From NCBI GenBank assembly GCA_025093555.1, contig JAIWNF010000067.1, forward strand, positions 164,093-228,092: 64,000 nucleotides of DNA, in the 5' to 3' direction. How positions within the stretch are numbered: position 1 is the first letter of the stretch; every line of letters starts with the position of its first letter. The stretch is from Circinella umbellata (lineage: Eukaryota > Mucoromycota > Mucoromycetes > Mucorales > Lichtheimiaceae). Of the stretch, positions 11,725-24,332 are shown piece after piece. The position numbers and the translations under genes are program-made. The notes beneath the pieces were generated by a model. The model saw only the letters and a program-made list of their open reading frames with translations. It was not told where the DNA came from and ran no database searches.

Positions 11725-14700
11725 ATGGACATTGACCCTGTTACCATACATTCTCAAGTTGATCTCGGGATTAACGAGATACCGATTGACTTGCAACCTA
11801 GCACTCGAATCAATTCTGACGTTCCTCCAACCGATAAAGTAGTGACTTCAACTGTTGAGGACGACGAAACTGATAAAACCATTGCTCCGTCTGTCATTGA
11901 CGATAACATTCAGCAAAAGCAAGAACACCAAGGAAAGCTATTCACTGCTACCGCTTCAATAACAGCAAATGACATGACAGAAACAGATCAATCAACGCAA
12001 TTTGATATACCAAAGGAATATTTGACGAACATACTTGATTATCAACAACCACAAGAACAAACACAACAGAAAGTAATCATTTATGGCATCACGGCTGGCC
12101 AATTTGCTTCCATTCAACATTTATATGCAGCCACTCCTTTACCTAACGATATCCTATTCCCTTGGTTACATGGTGTTAATGGCCGATCTTATCAACAAAA
12201 TTTATTTTTCGGCGTACGTAAAAGTATTGTTCCAAAACATCGTGGTATCACTATCATCCATGCAGATGAAGCATGTCCTTATAATGCACGATTAACACAA
12301 GCAGTATTACCTTCTGAATTGATTACAACAGCACCCATATCGCCTATATCTCCTTCTGATCCAATGACGACCATGACAACGCCAACATTTATTAATACAT
12401 GTGATATGGATCATACTATCAATTTACGGAACTTCAAGATTCAAGTCTCAAGATATGGATCCATCAGTGATATTATTATTTATGGATATGGAGCAATGGA
12501 AGTAGCACAAAAAGTTGCATTGGCCCAACAACGTTTACGAAAGGAACGGCTGGAACAACTAGAGCATATTAGAAAGACAAATGGCAAAAGTGCAATCAAG
12601 GATGCCAATGATCTGTCTTATCGTGTCTTAGTTATTACAGGTAAAACTACCAATGTTTGAAAGAAATGTATCTTGCTGTTATTATTACTAACGGGATTAA
12701 TTATGGTCATATAAACGAAACCTACATCTCTTTGCAAATAGATCCATTTACAGTAATTGAAGATAAATACCCAGATCTTGTCAGCTATGATTCAAATGGC
12801 ACTTCCATGAATACTATCAGCTTTTGGGAACGTGAACGGGAAGAAATGAGATTCATGAGTGGTGCAACAGAGATAACACCCAACGTCTGGGTAAAGTATT
12901 CTTGCTAAAGAGATAAAGAGAGACGATGAGAGAGGTTGATGGCAATTTTTTTTTGTTATCTCCGTCCCCCTTGGCGTCTAAAAAGAACTTTTGTACTAAA
13001 TGATTATATTTATGTAGGTTGGTAATACTCAAGATGCGCCAGCATCAGTTCGTCAATCTGATCTCGACGACGAAGAAAGTGAAATTGACGATAATCCACA
13101 GCAATTTTCTATCTGTATCGAAGCACATGACTTTGCTGATATGCCGTTACCGTCCACATTAACTCTGGCACGAGAAACGTTAAACGAACTACCTTCCGAT
13201 AGATTACCACCTGAAATCATTCACTTAGATGTACATTCCACTGGAATCCCAATGGAACCAGATGCATTTGACAAGTTCTACAATCACTTGATTCATTTAT
13301 TAGCCTTTGTGGATGACCAAGCAACACGTGGACGTAAAATTTTAATTCACTGTTCAGATGGGTATACAGAAACAAGTTTAATGGTGTTATCATGGATCAT
13401 GTACAAAGAAAAAGTACGCTTACCTGAAGCTTATTTGATGTTACAAAGGAAAAGAAACTTCTTTGTATATGCAGCGGATGTAGCAACGCTCCAGCGGATT
13501 GAGCAACAGTTATTGCACCCACCACCATCGCAACAAACTGATCATAAGCGAAAGCGTGAAGAAGAATATGAAGGGCATTTGATGGATGTAGCGAATGATG
13601 ATGATCAAGTAGAGGAAGAAAATTGTGTTCGGGTATCAAAGGAAGTAGAAGATGAAGAACATTTACAACTTAAGGATTTGAAAATTGGGAATAACGATAA
13701 TGAAGTTATAATGAATGATCAACGGAACCCACATCAACAGGAGACAAAAGAAGAAGAAGGGGAATGGATGAATGATGATGAGAATATGCAAATGAAGGAT
13801 AATCGCTTATTACACGATGATCAGTATATCAACAATATATCAAACCAAGCACAATGCGAAGGTTTATTACCCAGCAACAACAATGACACTCCGCCTGTAA
13901 CTGGAAGGGTCATCCGTGCATCGTCGGACATTTACAATCCAAAAGATAATGACAATAATACTGATAATTGTATGAAGAACGGTGGCAACAATATTAATAA
14001 TAATGATAAGAATACTAAAAACGAAGATGAAAAGCAAGGTGGAGACGGAGAAGGGGATGGTATTGATGAAAAAATCCCAGTTCATTTATTTGCACCTGAA
14101 CTTGACACAGCTGAAAAGATATATTTTCCATGGTTTTATTCCCCACGTTTTGAAGGGTCTTTCCCATCACGAATTTTACCCTTTTTATATCTTGGCAATC
14201 TGAACCATGCAACAAACCCAGATATGCTCAAAGCCCTTGGTATCACTCATGTTGTTAGTGTTGGAGAAGATGCCAATCTGGATCAAAGTCAATTCAAACT
14301 TTTGTTTCTTGATAATTTATATGATGATGGTATTGATTCTATCCGCGGGCGATTGGAAGAAACAATGGGTTTTGTTGGTAAGTCTTTTTTGGTTGTTTAC
14401 CCTTTGGTAAATTATACGCGACCATATAATTTATATTCACTATATTTAAACGTTGATAATAACTTTTATAAATAATAATAACAATAGATGAAGCGCACGC
14501 ACAAAATAGCCATTGTTTGATCCATTGTCGTGTAGGTGTAAGTAGGAGTGCGGCTATTACGATATGTTATGTGATGCATCATCTCAAATATACACTTGTA
14601 CAAGCATATCTTTATGTACGGGCAAGAAGACTGAATGTGATTATTCAGCCTAATCTAAAATTCATGTATGAAATGTTACAATTGGAGCAGCACTTAATAG

Positions 14701-14774
14701 GAAAAGCGACAATTTCTTGGCCTATTCTTAGTAAAGAAATACATTTGTTAAATATGTCTTATCGTGAGTCATGA
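11725..14774 (+). CDS. PPS1: PPS1-like dual-specificity protein phosphatase
   Basis: Four exons (11725-12640, 12742-12890, 13018-14377, 14488-14774) total 2712 bases, 903 residues. The N-terminal region carries the fungal Pps1 module with the FPWLHG motif. A first phosphatase-like domain near residue 466 reads HCSDGYTETS, where the Arg of the CX5R loop is replaced, so it should be catalytically dead. An acidic, Asn-rich linker follows (about 520-700). The second domain starts with ILPFLYLGNLNHA and has the full active loop HCRVGVSRS at about 821-829 and the Pps1-typical ARRLNVIIQPNL. In yeast Pps1 dephosphorylates Ser/Thr/Tyr and is linked to S-phase control. The linker is longer than in yeast (yeast Pps1 is 807 residues). 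Confidence 0.9.
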
Positions 14775-15462
14775 TAATTATAATAAAATGAGCGGCTTTA
14801 CAATGCACAGGGGATTTTTTTTAGCCAATTAAAATGGTATATAGTGGAAATAATCAAATCGTTTTCTGCTTGCTGTAGGATAAAAAAAGTAGTCTGTAGA
14901 GCGTAAGTGAACTATGATCATGCTACTTTCAACCTCGCTTGACACGAATTTTCATTTGGATATAATGTGGCGCGTGATAAAAATTGGAATGCCTACAGTT
15001 GTTTTTTATTTGGCACTTCATTTTCTTCATTTGGTGCAAGCCATAATTTCGATTCGACATTGGATGGATTATATTTTGGCACTCTCAAAATTCTGACCTT
15101 ATACATAACAAATTAATAATAACAAATTGCACACAATATAATACTTTATGTCTGTTATATTGTTACATCCATTTTTAAACCCTCTTCAAATATTTTTCTC
15201 TATTGTCATATGAACAAAATTAGAGCCCGATAAACATGTCTGGAGCTTTTAAAAAATCTTCGGTCCAAAAAAAAAAGCGAGGCAGGAAAGGAAAAGGGAG
15301 GAAGGAAAAAAGAAAAAAATTATAACTGGAGAAAATAATATTAAATATCAAATCTCTATCAAAGAGTGTATTTATAGATTCCCAGTGATTAAACAAAAGG
15401 TTGGTTTGTGTATGGATTTATTTTAATAAAAAAAACATGCTGTACAAAATTAAGATAATCTT
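14775..15462. other. Intergenic, no feature seen
   Basis: AT-rich sequence between the PPS1-like stop and the convergent small ORF. Homopolymer runs and short spurious frames only. Confidence 0.6.
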
Positions 15463-15795
15463 TTATGGTCCTTCTGATGACCTTTGATTGTTGCTCTTTT
15501 CTACACAGTCGCCCTCTGGCGCCGGGACAGCCTGTTTCTCCATATTTCGGCATTTTGGTGAGACATGCTTTTGTTTTTGACGTTTAGGAGGAGGATCGTT
15601 ATTATTATTAATATGAGTATCTTGATGGGAAACAGCTGGTCTCTTTTCTACAATATTTATCGGCTCTTCTGCAGTGGCACCATATTCAGTATCAATATTA
15701 ATATTATTATTAGAGGGTTTTGGGACAACGTATTTGTAAAGTATCAGTTTACCAATTGACCAATCATATTCAGATTGAATAACATTAATACTCAT
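15463..15795 (-). CDS. Hypothetical protein, 110 codons
   Basis: Intronless minus-strand frame. The first 27 residues look ordered (YDWSIGKLILYKYVVPKP). The rest is polar and low-complexity, with Asn runs and a basic PPPKRQKQK patch that could act as a nuclear localisation signal. It matches no family I can name. Composition is closer to the neighbouring host genes than to the transposon relics that follow. It could be a genuine orphan or the end of a longer gene. It lies tail-to-tail with the PPS1-like gene. Confidence 0.4.
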   Translation of the reverse strand: MSINVIQSEYDWSIGKLILYKYVVPKPSNNNINIDTEYGATAEEPINIVEKRPAVSHQDTHINNNNDPPPKRQKQKHVSPKCRNMEKQAVPAPEGDCVEKSNNQRSSEGP

Positions 15796-16013
15796 AATAT
15801 AAATTAATAATAATCACGATATAAAATATTAATAATCATATGTTAGAAATTCAACAATAACACTACTGATATCGATAAGGTAAAAAACTATATTATCATA
15901 AAAAAATCATTATTCTTTTATTACATATATAATCATATACTTTATATTTCTAATTATAATTTATATTCCGAAGCTACATCTCACAATTGGTGGAGAAGCT
16001 AAATTCACACATC

Positions 16014-17450
16014 ATGTCTGATCACGTATCGCCTTCACCCCCTTGGGATCAAGTTTCTACCTCCATGGCTGCTAATAGCTCTTCTCCAGTTATTCCTGAC
16101 TCGGCCGCCTCTGAAAGGTCTTCTCAAATTGTTTATACTGCTCCACCTTCTTCTCGTCTGTTATAGATTAAATCCAATCTATAGTTATTTCAGATCAATA
16201 ATAATACAGTGGAATAGAAAAAGTAGTCGAAAGTGTAAAAAAGAGATAAAAAGGACTTGTTTTTTACTTATTAGATGTTATAACTATTTATATGGACTAA
16301 GCCTATTTGTACAACTCAAACTTATTTTTCCAAGCTTGAGCTCTTGGTTACAATATTACCTAAACGGCAACATGTCAATCTGTTACTCCCATTTATGACC
16401 GCTCCCATTCTCTTCATATCTTGGCCGTTCCCACTCAACCCACTGCTTTTCAACAATCACCTCCTCGTGTTCCCACTGATACCAGTCTGGGAAGGCCCTT
16501 TTTCACTTTTAAACCACTTTTTTTTGAAAAGTGTTTAGGATACATCCAGAACCATTATGAAACCCTACTGCAAATCTACCACAGAGGAAGTTCAGAAGGA
16601 GATTCGTTCCGTCTGTCCCCTAAGGATTTTCTTCACCAGGCCAAAGATAATGAACAATACTATGGTCAGCAATTTGCCCATATTAATAACCTCTATGAAT
16701 TCTTGCGAGCCAAAGTCAAGGAAATTGAAACAACTCTGGAGAAAAAACGACTCAACCACCACTATTTTTGAGCACTCATTTCGTGTTCTTGATGTCCCTC
16801 TCACCCATGTCAACTACTTTGGACAAACCAAAAACCACTTTGCCACAAACCTCATTGACATTGTCACCCCAAACAACATCGTCAAAGTCACCACTGACCA
16901 AATCTCACTAAAGCAACCAACAATCAATCGTGAAGCAACCCCACTATTAGTAAATAGTAGAAATATTACTACTAATCTGACTGTAACAACACCTTCAAAA
17001 CTTACAGAGTGTATTAAACAGGCTCGTCCTGCACCAACTACTTCTATTAGTCCTACTACTCACAAACCACCCAACAAAAAGCTTTGACAAGCAATCGATA
17101 GTAACCCAGCGAGCATAAATAATGTATGTGTAACCAACACTACCCAACCAAAATCCAACTATGTTCATATTCCATGTCAACAACGTACCATAAGACAGGA
17201 AACATGCAAACTACTTCGCCACTTGAACATCAATACCTCACGTATTTTAGATATCTCTTTCCCTGGTAGAAACATTATCGGTCTACTAGTACACCACCAC
17301 TACTTACCAGAAATCATATTCATTATGCAAATTGCCAAGATTCCCGTTCTTAAAGATTTTGACCCTACTCACCCAGATAACCTTAAAGATCCAAAGTATA
17401 AAAAATGTTCTGCTCTTGAACAAGATACTATTTCCAAGCAATGTCATTGA
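16014..17450 (+). pseudogene. Decayed protein gene of unknown family (probable mobile-element ORF)
   Basis: Coding-like blocks on one strand but in shifting frames. 16014-16166 starts with a good ATG and is Ser/Pro-rich. From 16386 an open frame continues with TPIYDRS and a block ending in KVKEIETTLEKK near 16750. A frameshift then leads to a block ending near 17085. A further block at 17214-17449 contains NINTSRILDISFPGRNIIGLL. Multiple frameshifts and at least one probable insertion (16164-16385) show it is not functional. The pattern suggests an ORF1/gag-like protein of an old retroelement, but I do not recognise the family and no polymerase follows. Confidence 0.5.
16164..16385. other. 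Possible small insertion flanked by CTGTTA
   Basis: The coding-like sequence before 16163 and after 16386 looks continuous, while the roughly 220 bases between are AT-rich and non-coding. The hexamer CTGTTA occurs at both borders (16158-16163 and 16380-16385), as a target-site duplication would. It could equally be a decayed intron. Confidence 0.3.
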
Positions 17451-18415
17451 ACTCAATGCCTGTGCGCCATTGCAATGTAACCTTTTACCCTAATTGGTAA
17501 AATAGCAAGTTTTTTTTTAATTTACAGGGATGGATCAATCAAGCAGACGATGATCATATCATGTCAGGTCCTCGTCAACTGTAATCAACACTAAAGGTTC
17601 AAATTCTATAGTACCAAAACCCCATCACCCTTAAATCTACAACACTAAAAAAAATTATTTATTATTTTTTTTAAAAAAAAAAAACCAAGTAGCTCTAGCT
17701 CTTTTCTCCAACATCACAGTTTACGAACCCTTCCATTTAGCATAGATGTTCTCAACCCCCTCTTAGTTACTATAACTGAACCATATTTTTCTTCTTTTAT
17801 TTTTTTTTGTGTTCCCATTTACTGATGTTGCAACCTTCACATTCTCCCTGCTGCCCTGCAGGTTTTTCAGTACTTCTCTTTGTGAGCTGACGAGAACAAG
17901 AAGCTGAATCAGCGTATGCTCAATTAATTTCGTCTTTAATAAAATATATAAATTTCAATGATACCAGCCTGGCGCATACTTCCCACACTACTTCGTGCTC
18001 CAGTGTTACTCCATTGTCTGTGTTATATCAATCAAATATAATAAAATAAAAGAGACGTTAAAAAGTCAATGAGACCCAAAAGAACAATAATTGAACTGAA
18101 GTTTATTAAAATAAAATATTATCTCTCTTTATATGAATCTTATTATCAGTGGGATATATTGATATGTGTATATGTAAGATTTATATTTGTCATGGCCGTG
18201 TGAATTATGAATATAAGATTAATGATATTAAGATTAGACTTTGAGCGGTTGACGACAGGATATATCTACGCAGCTGTAACCTTATATCATTATAGAAGAT
18301 GGACTTCTGTGTTCTTATAAATCATGGTTCAAATAGGGAAACACACGAAATGTCAGCAAAGCATAATTAAAGATACGCTATACTTCAATAATTAGAATGA
18401 CAAATAATTATCTTT
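17451..18415. other. Non-coding, decayed
   Basis: No frame, repeat or RNA gene recognised. It holds long A and T runs near 17640-17690 and probably represents eroded element sequence between the coding-like blocks on either side. Confidence 0.5.
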
Positions 18416-19015
18416 ATGAATAATATGTGTTGGATACAACAGTCTGTCGAACCTGAATTTTTGATGAAGAACAACTCTATATCTATTATCTCCAGCTCAG
18501 GAACAATTACCAGGATTTTGTCAATTTATGTGCATGGTGGCAAACAAGCCCTCCTCAATCAGTGTGACAAAATATTACGAGGTATTAAGGGTGTTACCAC
18601 ATCATTTCTATATATCTCACAACCACAACGTGCACAAATTGAACCAGTCTTTCTTTAACAACAACAAGAAGCCCTTGCTCTTGACCAACATATCACCAAT
18701 TCAGATCAGCAACTCCAGATTGATTGCCAAGCTATGGCCCATGAATTTCATACTGCGTATACTTAACATCCTGACCATTTTCGAGCTCTCCTGGTGAATA
18801 CAGAATGGCCAACTGCAAAGATCTGGCAAGACTTACAACTTTCACCACCATTGATTCACTTTGTACAACAAGCTCTGGCACCAGTACCTCATAGTTCACC
18901 TTTGACAACAAGCCAACAACTCCTTGATTTGCAACAATGTATTCTTGAACTGGAAGCATCTTCACTAAACTACCGCCGCCACACCATGTACACCAACTAC
19001 AATACACAGCACTGA
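18416..19015 (+). pseudogene. Coding-like relic, unknown family
   Basis: Two frames (18416-18658, then from 18794) with Gln-rich, helical composition, interrupted by stops and frameshifts. Residue use resembles the block at 16386-17450, so it may be a further part of the same old element. No catalytic motif is visible. Confidence 0.4.
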
Positions 19016-19257
19016 CTAAGGGGGCTGGTCAAGGTCATGATGGTTATTCTCTGAATTATAGATACAGGTTGAATAGATAGCCAAGACAAAATGATATAGC
19101 AAAGATAATTTTTATTATAATAATTTATGCATGAACGTCTTGGCATTCATATATTTAAAATGTTTTTTATTATATAAAATAACACCTCAAAATATAAAGT
19201 GAAATTTATTTGTTATATTTTTTTAATACTACACATATACAACACTATCAACACAAC

Positions 19258-19470
19258 ATGGACCAAATCAATCTTCTTACATTTCTTGTCATTATAGCTG
19301 AATTTGGTCCTATTTTAGGAATAACATTAATGCTTATAATTGAAAGAGCATAACATCTTACTGAATATCATCAGCATATTGATGATGTTAAAATTATCAT
19401 TGACCAGTTGCAAGATGAGCTAGAAAAAGACAAAAGTAGACAAAAAAATTTAAGACCAAAGTCACTCTAG
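19258..19470 (+). pseudogene. Small membrane/coiled-coil ORF relic
   Basis: An ATG opens a frame with a hydrophobic segment (LLTFLVIIAEFGPILGITL), then a TAA at 19351-19353, after which the same frame continues as a charged helix with heptad character (DQLQDELEKDKSRQK) to a TAG at 19470. The TAA sits where CAA would give a continuous protein of about 70 residues. It lies immediately upstream of the Rep-like ORF, within the same repeat copy. Confidence 0.4.
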
Positions 19471-19474
19471 AATT

Positions 19475-19920
19475 ATGAGCAGAGTTCGAGCATTTGTACG
19501 ATTCCTCAAATCCTCAAATCCTCATTTTTCCGATGCAATGTTAGATGGGGACACTTCCAGTGCAGCTACCTCACAAGGCGGAAAAGAATTTAGATTTCAG
19601 AATACAAAGGGCTTATTCACATATATTTGTAAGGATTTCCACCTAACAAAAGAACAGGTTCTGGAGTGGTTTGTAAAAATGACCAGATTGGTTATTATAT
19701 TGAAAAGGCAATTGCATGTGATGAAACTGCTCCAGAAACATGCGAAAAACATGTACATATATGGATACAAATGAATGAACGGTTTGATACAAAATCAGCA
19801 TGCAAATTCTTTACTATCAATGGTATAACACCAAATAGAAAACCTGGTGGTAACCCACAAAAGGCAATTAGCTATTGTATGAAAGGAAATAATTATATAA
19901 AGAAAAACAATTTGTTTTTA
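19475..19920 (+). pseudogene. Rep-like HUH endonuclease relic (CRESS-DNA type)
   Basis: Remains of a rolling-circle replication initiator with the three N-terminal motifs in order. Motif I is a FTY..C-like segment near 19,615-19,630. Motif II is HVHIWIQ at 19750-19770, of the two-histidine metal-binding form. Motif III (YCMK) at 19873-19884 has the nucleophilic Tyr and downstream Lys of the YxxK form. The arrangement is closest to Reps of geminiviruses, genomoviruses and related plasmids. The ORF is broken by a frameshift around 19,660-19,680 and lacks a helicase domain. It cannot be functional as it stands. Neighbours are other relics. Assignment rests on motif order and spacing, so the exact subgroup is uncertain. 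Confidence 0.65.
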
Positions 19921-20299
19921 TTTTTCTTAGCATTAAATTTATGATTTCATGAAATTCATAAATTCCATAAAATCCAAAATTTCCAAAATTTCATAAATTT
20001 TGATATTTTTATAAAAAAGAAAAAGTGTTTATATTAAATATACATAAATAGTTGATATATATCAACTTACAGTTTATGTTATATTTACTTAATATAAACT
20101 AACCCCCCCCCTGATAATAGGTCACTTTTGACTAGACCACTAATAGCAGGATGCCAACATTTGTATTTTAAATATTTTAAGTATGATTTCTTATTTCATC
20201 TAGTATAAAGAGATAATTTTCTTATAATACAAGCACTAACTACTTCAATTATACAAATGGTCAAAAGTCTTATTGGTGTATAGTGAGTATCCTATATGG

Positions 20300-22306
20300 C
20301 CAATATTCTATGATATGTGCCGTAATGGTTGCATAATGTTCAGAACTGGAAGCAAAGGAAAAAGTTGTAAATTTAATCACTATGGTGCACAACATTATAA
20401 AAGAAAAAAATGAACAAGAGATGGAAGAAGAATATGACAATCACACACAACAATAAAGCAGCTACTACTTAGAAATTAACTTAGACTTCTTACTCAAGAT
20501 GAATCAACAAGGAAGGAGCTTATGTACTGACCAAACTTTGAATCATTGTCTTATAGAACTTATAATGACATCTATGATGGCAGTATTTATCAACAATTAT
20601 AAGAAAAAGGTTTGTTTCAAAATGATCTTGATATTGCTCTGATATTATATAATAATGGATTTACAGCAAAAAACAGGCAGCTAATGACTCTCAATATGGC
20701 TGTGATGAATTTTTCACCACTTATTCACTATACGTAAGAACAAATGGATAATTCAACTAGCTATAATCCCAGGCCCAAAAAAACCAAAAGATTTGATATC
20801 CTTTTTGGAACTAATGTTAAAGGAGTTAGAAAGTTTACAAGATATCGGAATGGACATGAAAGGTGACGATGGAAATATGTACCATGCAAATGTGTATCTT
20901 TTAATGGGTAATATAAGACTGTTATAGCAAAAACATATTAGAAAGGAATGATTGAAATGTAAAAAATTGGGATTATGTTGTAGAGAGTAATGCTATTAAT
21001 AACAATGCTGAAAATGATAACAGGCATAGGGGTTATTCTAGCTGCTGTAAAGCTTATGCTCCATAAAGGTCATAACTCCCAGTAAGTAAAGATTTTATAT
21101 TATAGACAAGGAAGGAAGCATTTTTTTGCTATCAATTTCACTTTTACTTAAATGCCACATAATTATACTATCTAAATACTATAGTATTTAAAATATGGCT
21201 ATCGACTTTGTATAGTAGAGGGTGAGTCGATATCTCGAGGTATATACTTCATACTGAAACAATACCTAAAGCCTAAGCAAAGAAGCAATGATGTATGTAG
21301 AAAGAAAGTCAAGTAGAAGAAATGATATGGAATGTGCTACAAATCAAGGTTTGTTAGTTTACAAAGCTTTCAAGGTTGTAAGTTTTTTTTTGGTTTGGGC
21401 TACATGCATTTGCTCTCTGGCATTGCAAAACAGCTTTGGAAATTATTGCATGGTAACTTTGGAAATAAAGGGGATCTGTTCTTTTTGAAAGCTGGAACTA
21501 TCAAAAAATTGAGGAAGCTGTAGCAAAATCCAAAAGGAATATTTCATCAACAATTGATGCATACACTAAGGACTTGTCAAAACAAACTGGATTAAAATCA
21601 ATTGAATAGATCAATATGTTGTGGTTTGTAATACCAACAATAATAGTAGAGCATATAAAAAATGAAGAAGCTCGAAATGCTTATGCTGCATTATTACAAG
21701 TGTGTACCATATAGTTTTTCAGAAGAGTATAACAACCAGTGATTTACAAACCTTGAAACATGTGTCTGGCATTGGCTTGAAACTCTTATGAAACATATTG
21801 ATCTTGGATATATAAGCAGAAAAATCTCTACTATAAATTAACATTATCTTCGTAATTTAAAAAAAAAAGGTTTAACAATAGGCCCTCCACATATGTATTT
21901 GACCTTTGCAAATGAGGGAGCATTAGGAGAAATCAAGAGAAACATGAGGTTACCATCAGCACCAAGAGTGAATGCTAGTAATGTTATGCTTAAACTTACA
22001 GCTACACGCTTCGTCAACAGACACAACACAACAGCAACAAAGAATTTGAACAATATACTTACTGATTCATCTGCTCTTAATGCACTAGAGATTTGGAATC
22101 CTCATTGGATGGGCACTATCAATGATTATACACAATACAAACTTGAAGATTTATTAATTAATTTTTGGCAGATTTATTTGGAGGAAGTAGATGAAGTTAG
22201 TTCGGTTATTCAGGTAGGAGGACGACTGTTTATCAGCTTCATGGACATTATAGAAAGCTTTTACAGGAACCAAGACAACACAAGACATGCCGATTTTTAC
22301 GTTTAA
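20300..22306 (+). pseudogene. Decayed Tnp2/CACTA-type transposase relic
   Basis: Shifting frames carry blocks matching the transposase at 32062-35519. A Cys-rich MCRNGCI segment is near 20,310. Next come YDGSIYQQL near 20,570 and NPRPKK-type residues near 20,780 (the counterpart of the AIIPG motif). SFQGCKFFFGLGYMHLL is near 21,360. A C-terminal block at 21893-22306 ends in a stop. Many stops and frameshifts show an old, dead copy. Terminal repeats were not identified. It indicates that the family has been active here more than once. Confidence 0.6.
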
Positions 22307-23266
22307 ATTAAATTGATGTTGATAAGTGTAAAAGATTGTGTATAATTGGAAGAAAACCAGAAATTAATTTCAGTAAAGTCATTTTTTATTTTCACCATAA
22401 TCAGCAAGGAATTACCAAGGCGAATGAACAACATCTATAAAATCTGTTATAAATAACAAATTTAGGATATTATTCTATTCTAGCCAAGCTCCAAAATCAA
22501 CGATTCTTTCTAGCGTCGAACTAAAGTTCTAGCCAAGGAGCGATATGTTCATTACCATTTCATCGCTATAATGGTAAGAAACTTTTATACTATTTACAAA
22601 AATTTTTATTGGTAACAAAAATAAAAAACTTAAATTAACAATTAAAAATAAAATAAAGTATATAATAGTTAAATCTCTTTATTATATTAAAAAACATTAA
22701 TTAATAACATATAAAAAAACAGTTATTTTTTTATTAATATGATACTTCTGGTTATCTCTCCAAGTTACTTGCACTTGTACAAGTTTAGGAAGCCAAGCTG
22801 TTAATGTATTATGGTATCCCTTAATGACGAGAAGATTTCAGTCACAAATATCTTATTGTTTCTGCTGGAGATATACAATCTGCTACTGCAGTTTATACAG
22901 GTAGTTCAAGAAAAAAATATATTGTATGGCCTGACATGTTGTCTTTGAAAGATAATGACCTTGGTCTATTAACTGAGTTGTATTGATAAAAAAATTCCCA
23001 TAAGGTTTACACCTCCCATACAAAAGAAATCTCTTCAGAAAATCATTCTAATATTGTATTCTTTTCAAACTTAACTTTTCTTTTCATTAAATCACAATGG
23101 ACTTGAATAATAAGAAATCATTATAATATTGAACTAGCACTAGCATGGATAGAAAAAAATTTAAACAAACAAGAAAAACAGCACAAGAAAGAACTCAAGT
23201 ATATAAAAAGTGCCTGTAAGGAACATATAATAATTGCTACTAGACTGGAAAATGTACTTAAAATAA
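22307..23266. other. Non-coding, decayed
   Basis: AT-rich sequence with no recognisable gene. Short coding-like snatches around 22,750-22,980 have no identifiable family. Confidence 0.5.
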
Positions 23267-23637
23267 ATGGAACAAGGAACTCAAGTAGGTAACTCAAACC
23301 AGTTAGCTAATTCACCAGCCGTTTTAATTGATCACCTAAAGCAAAAGATGTACAACCAAAGAAAGCGAAAACACGAAATGCAAGGACAACAATATGGTCA
23401 GTCACTTTTTATTTGGTTGATAAAAACATATCGAACAAAACTCAATTTGTCTCCACTTGAAGAAGCACAAATGAACTCCTGATTTGATCATACTCGAGAA
23501 ATTGCCAATGAAATAATATTATGATGTAAAAAGAAACATAGCATTCCCAAAATTCAAAATGGGTGTCAATAAAAAGCTACAGACAAGAAATATATCACTA
23601 GCCTGAATGTGACTTAGCACTATATATACCATTGGAG

Positions 23638-24332
23638 ACTGGTCAAGGCAATAGTAACTATACTATGGCCTGTTGGAACTAGTTGGTTAGATAGCCATAA
23701 TAAAATGGGGTAGTCAAATTAATTTTCTTGGGAAGAAAAAATTCATTCTGAAAAATTAAATTCTCAGGAAAATTTAAATTCTCAGGAAAATTAAATTCTG
23801 AGGATAAATCCATGAAGAATCAAGATTCTTAGGAAAATTTAAATTCTTAGGAATCCTCATACCCTCATATTTCCAATGCAATATTAGGGGGCACTTCCAG
23901 TGTGGCTACCTCGTAGGGTGATTCTGACAGTAATGACAAATGTGAATTAGGAGAAGGGGAATTCATGTGCATGATAGCATGCAGGCCTTATATAAAGACT
24001 ATATGTGAGATCCATGACTGTCACTTTGTGGATAAAATAATAAGTAAATTATATAAAGAAGTCAAATATAAAAGGTTCTTTGAGAGCTTCTTTGAGTATT
24101 CATTGAATACATCAATTGCAGTTAAAAAAGGGGACAATAAGCTAGTTGATCATATTAGCAGATATATATCTAGGAAGAAATAAATAAGGATGAATCAGAT
24201 TATTCGAATGATTTGGATGAATATAGTGATTAGATAATTTAAAGTGGCCATTCAAGGCTATATCGACTATAGTAATTTTATTAACAGCAGTACAGCTAAT
24301 AGATCACTTTTGGCTAGACAACTAATAGCAGG
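23638..24332 (+). repeat. Diverged repeat, copy B
   Basis: Shares both borders and the internal leader block with copy A at 19024-20151. Downstream of the leader it diverges and carries an open frame (23965-24183, with a DHISRYISRKK end) that shows none of the three Rep motifs. Upstream of the leader are four short AAATTC(T)(A/C)GG(A)-type direct repeats at 23,745-23,850. Confidence 0.5.

Larger units (their letters stand above)
19024..20151 (+). repeat. Diverged repeat, copy A (Rep-bearing)
   Basis: Begins with a GGCTGGTCAAGG-like sequence and ends with CACTTTTGACTAGACCAC..TAGCAGG. Both borders recur, diverged, at 23638 and 24332, enclosing about 0.7 kb there and 1.1 kb here. An internal block (TCCTCA..TTTCC(G/A)ATGCAAT..CACTTCCAGTG) is also shared (19,500-19,567 and 23,855-23,915). 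The pair therefore looks like two members of one small element family. Confidence 0.55.
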
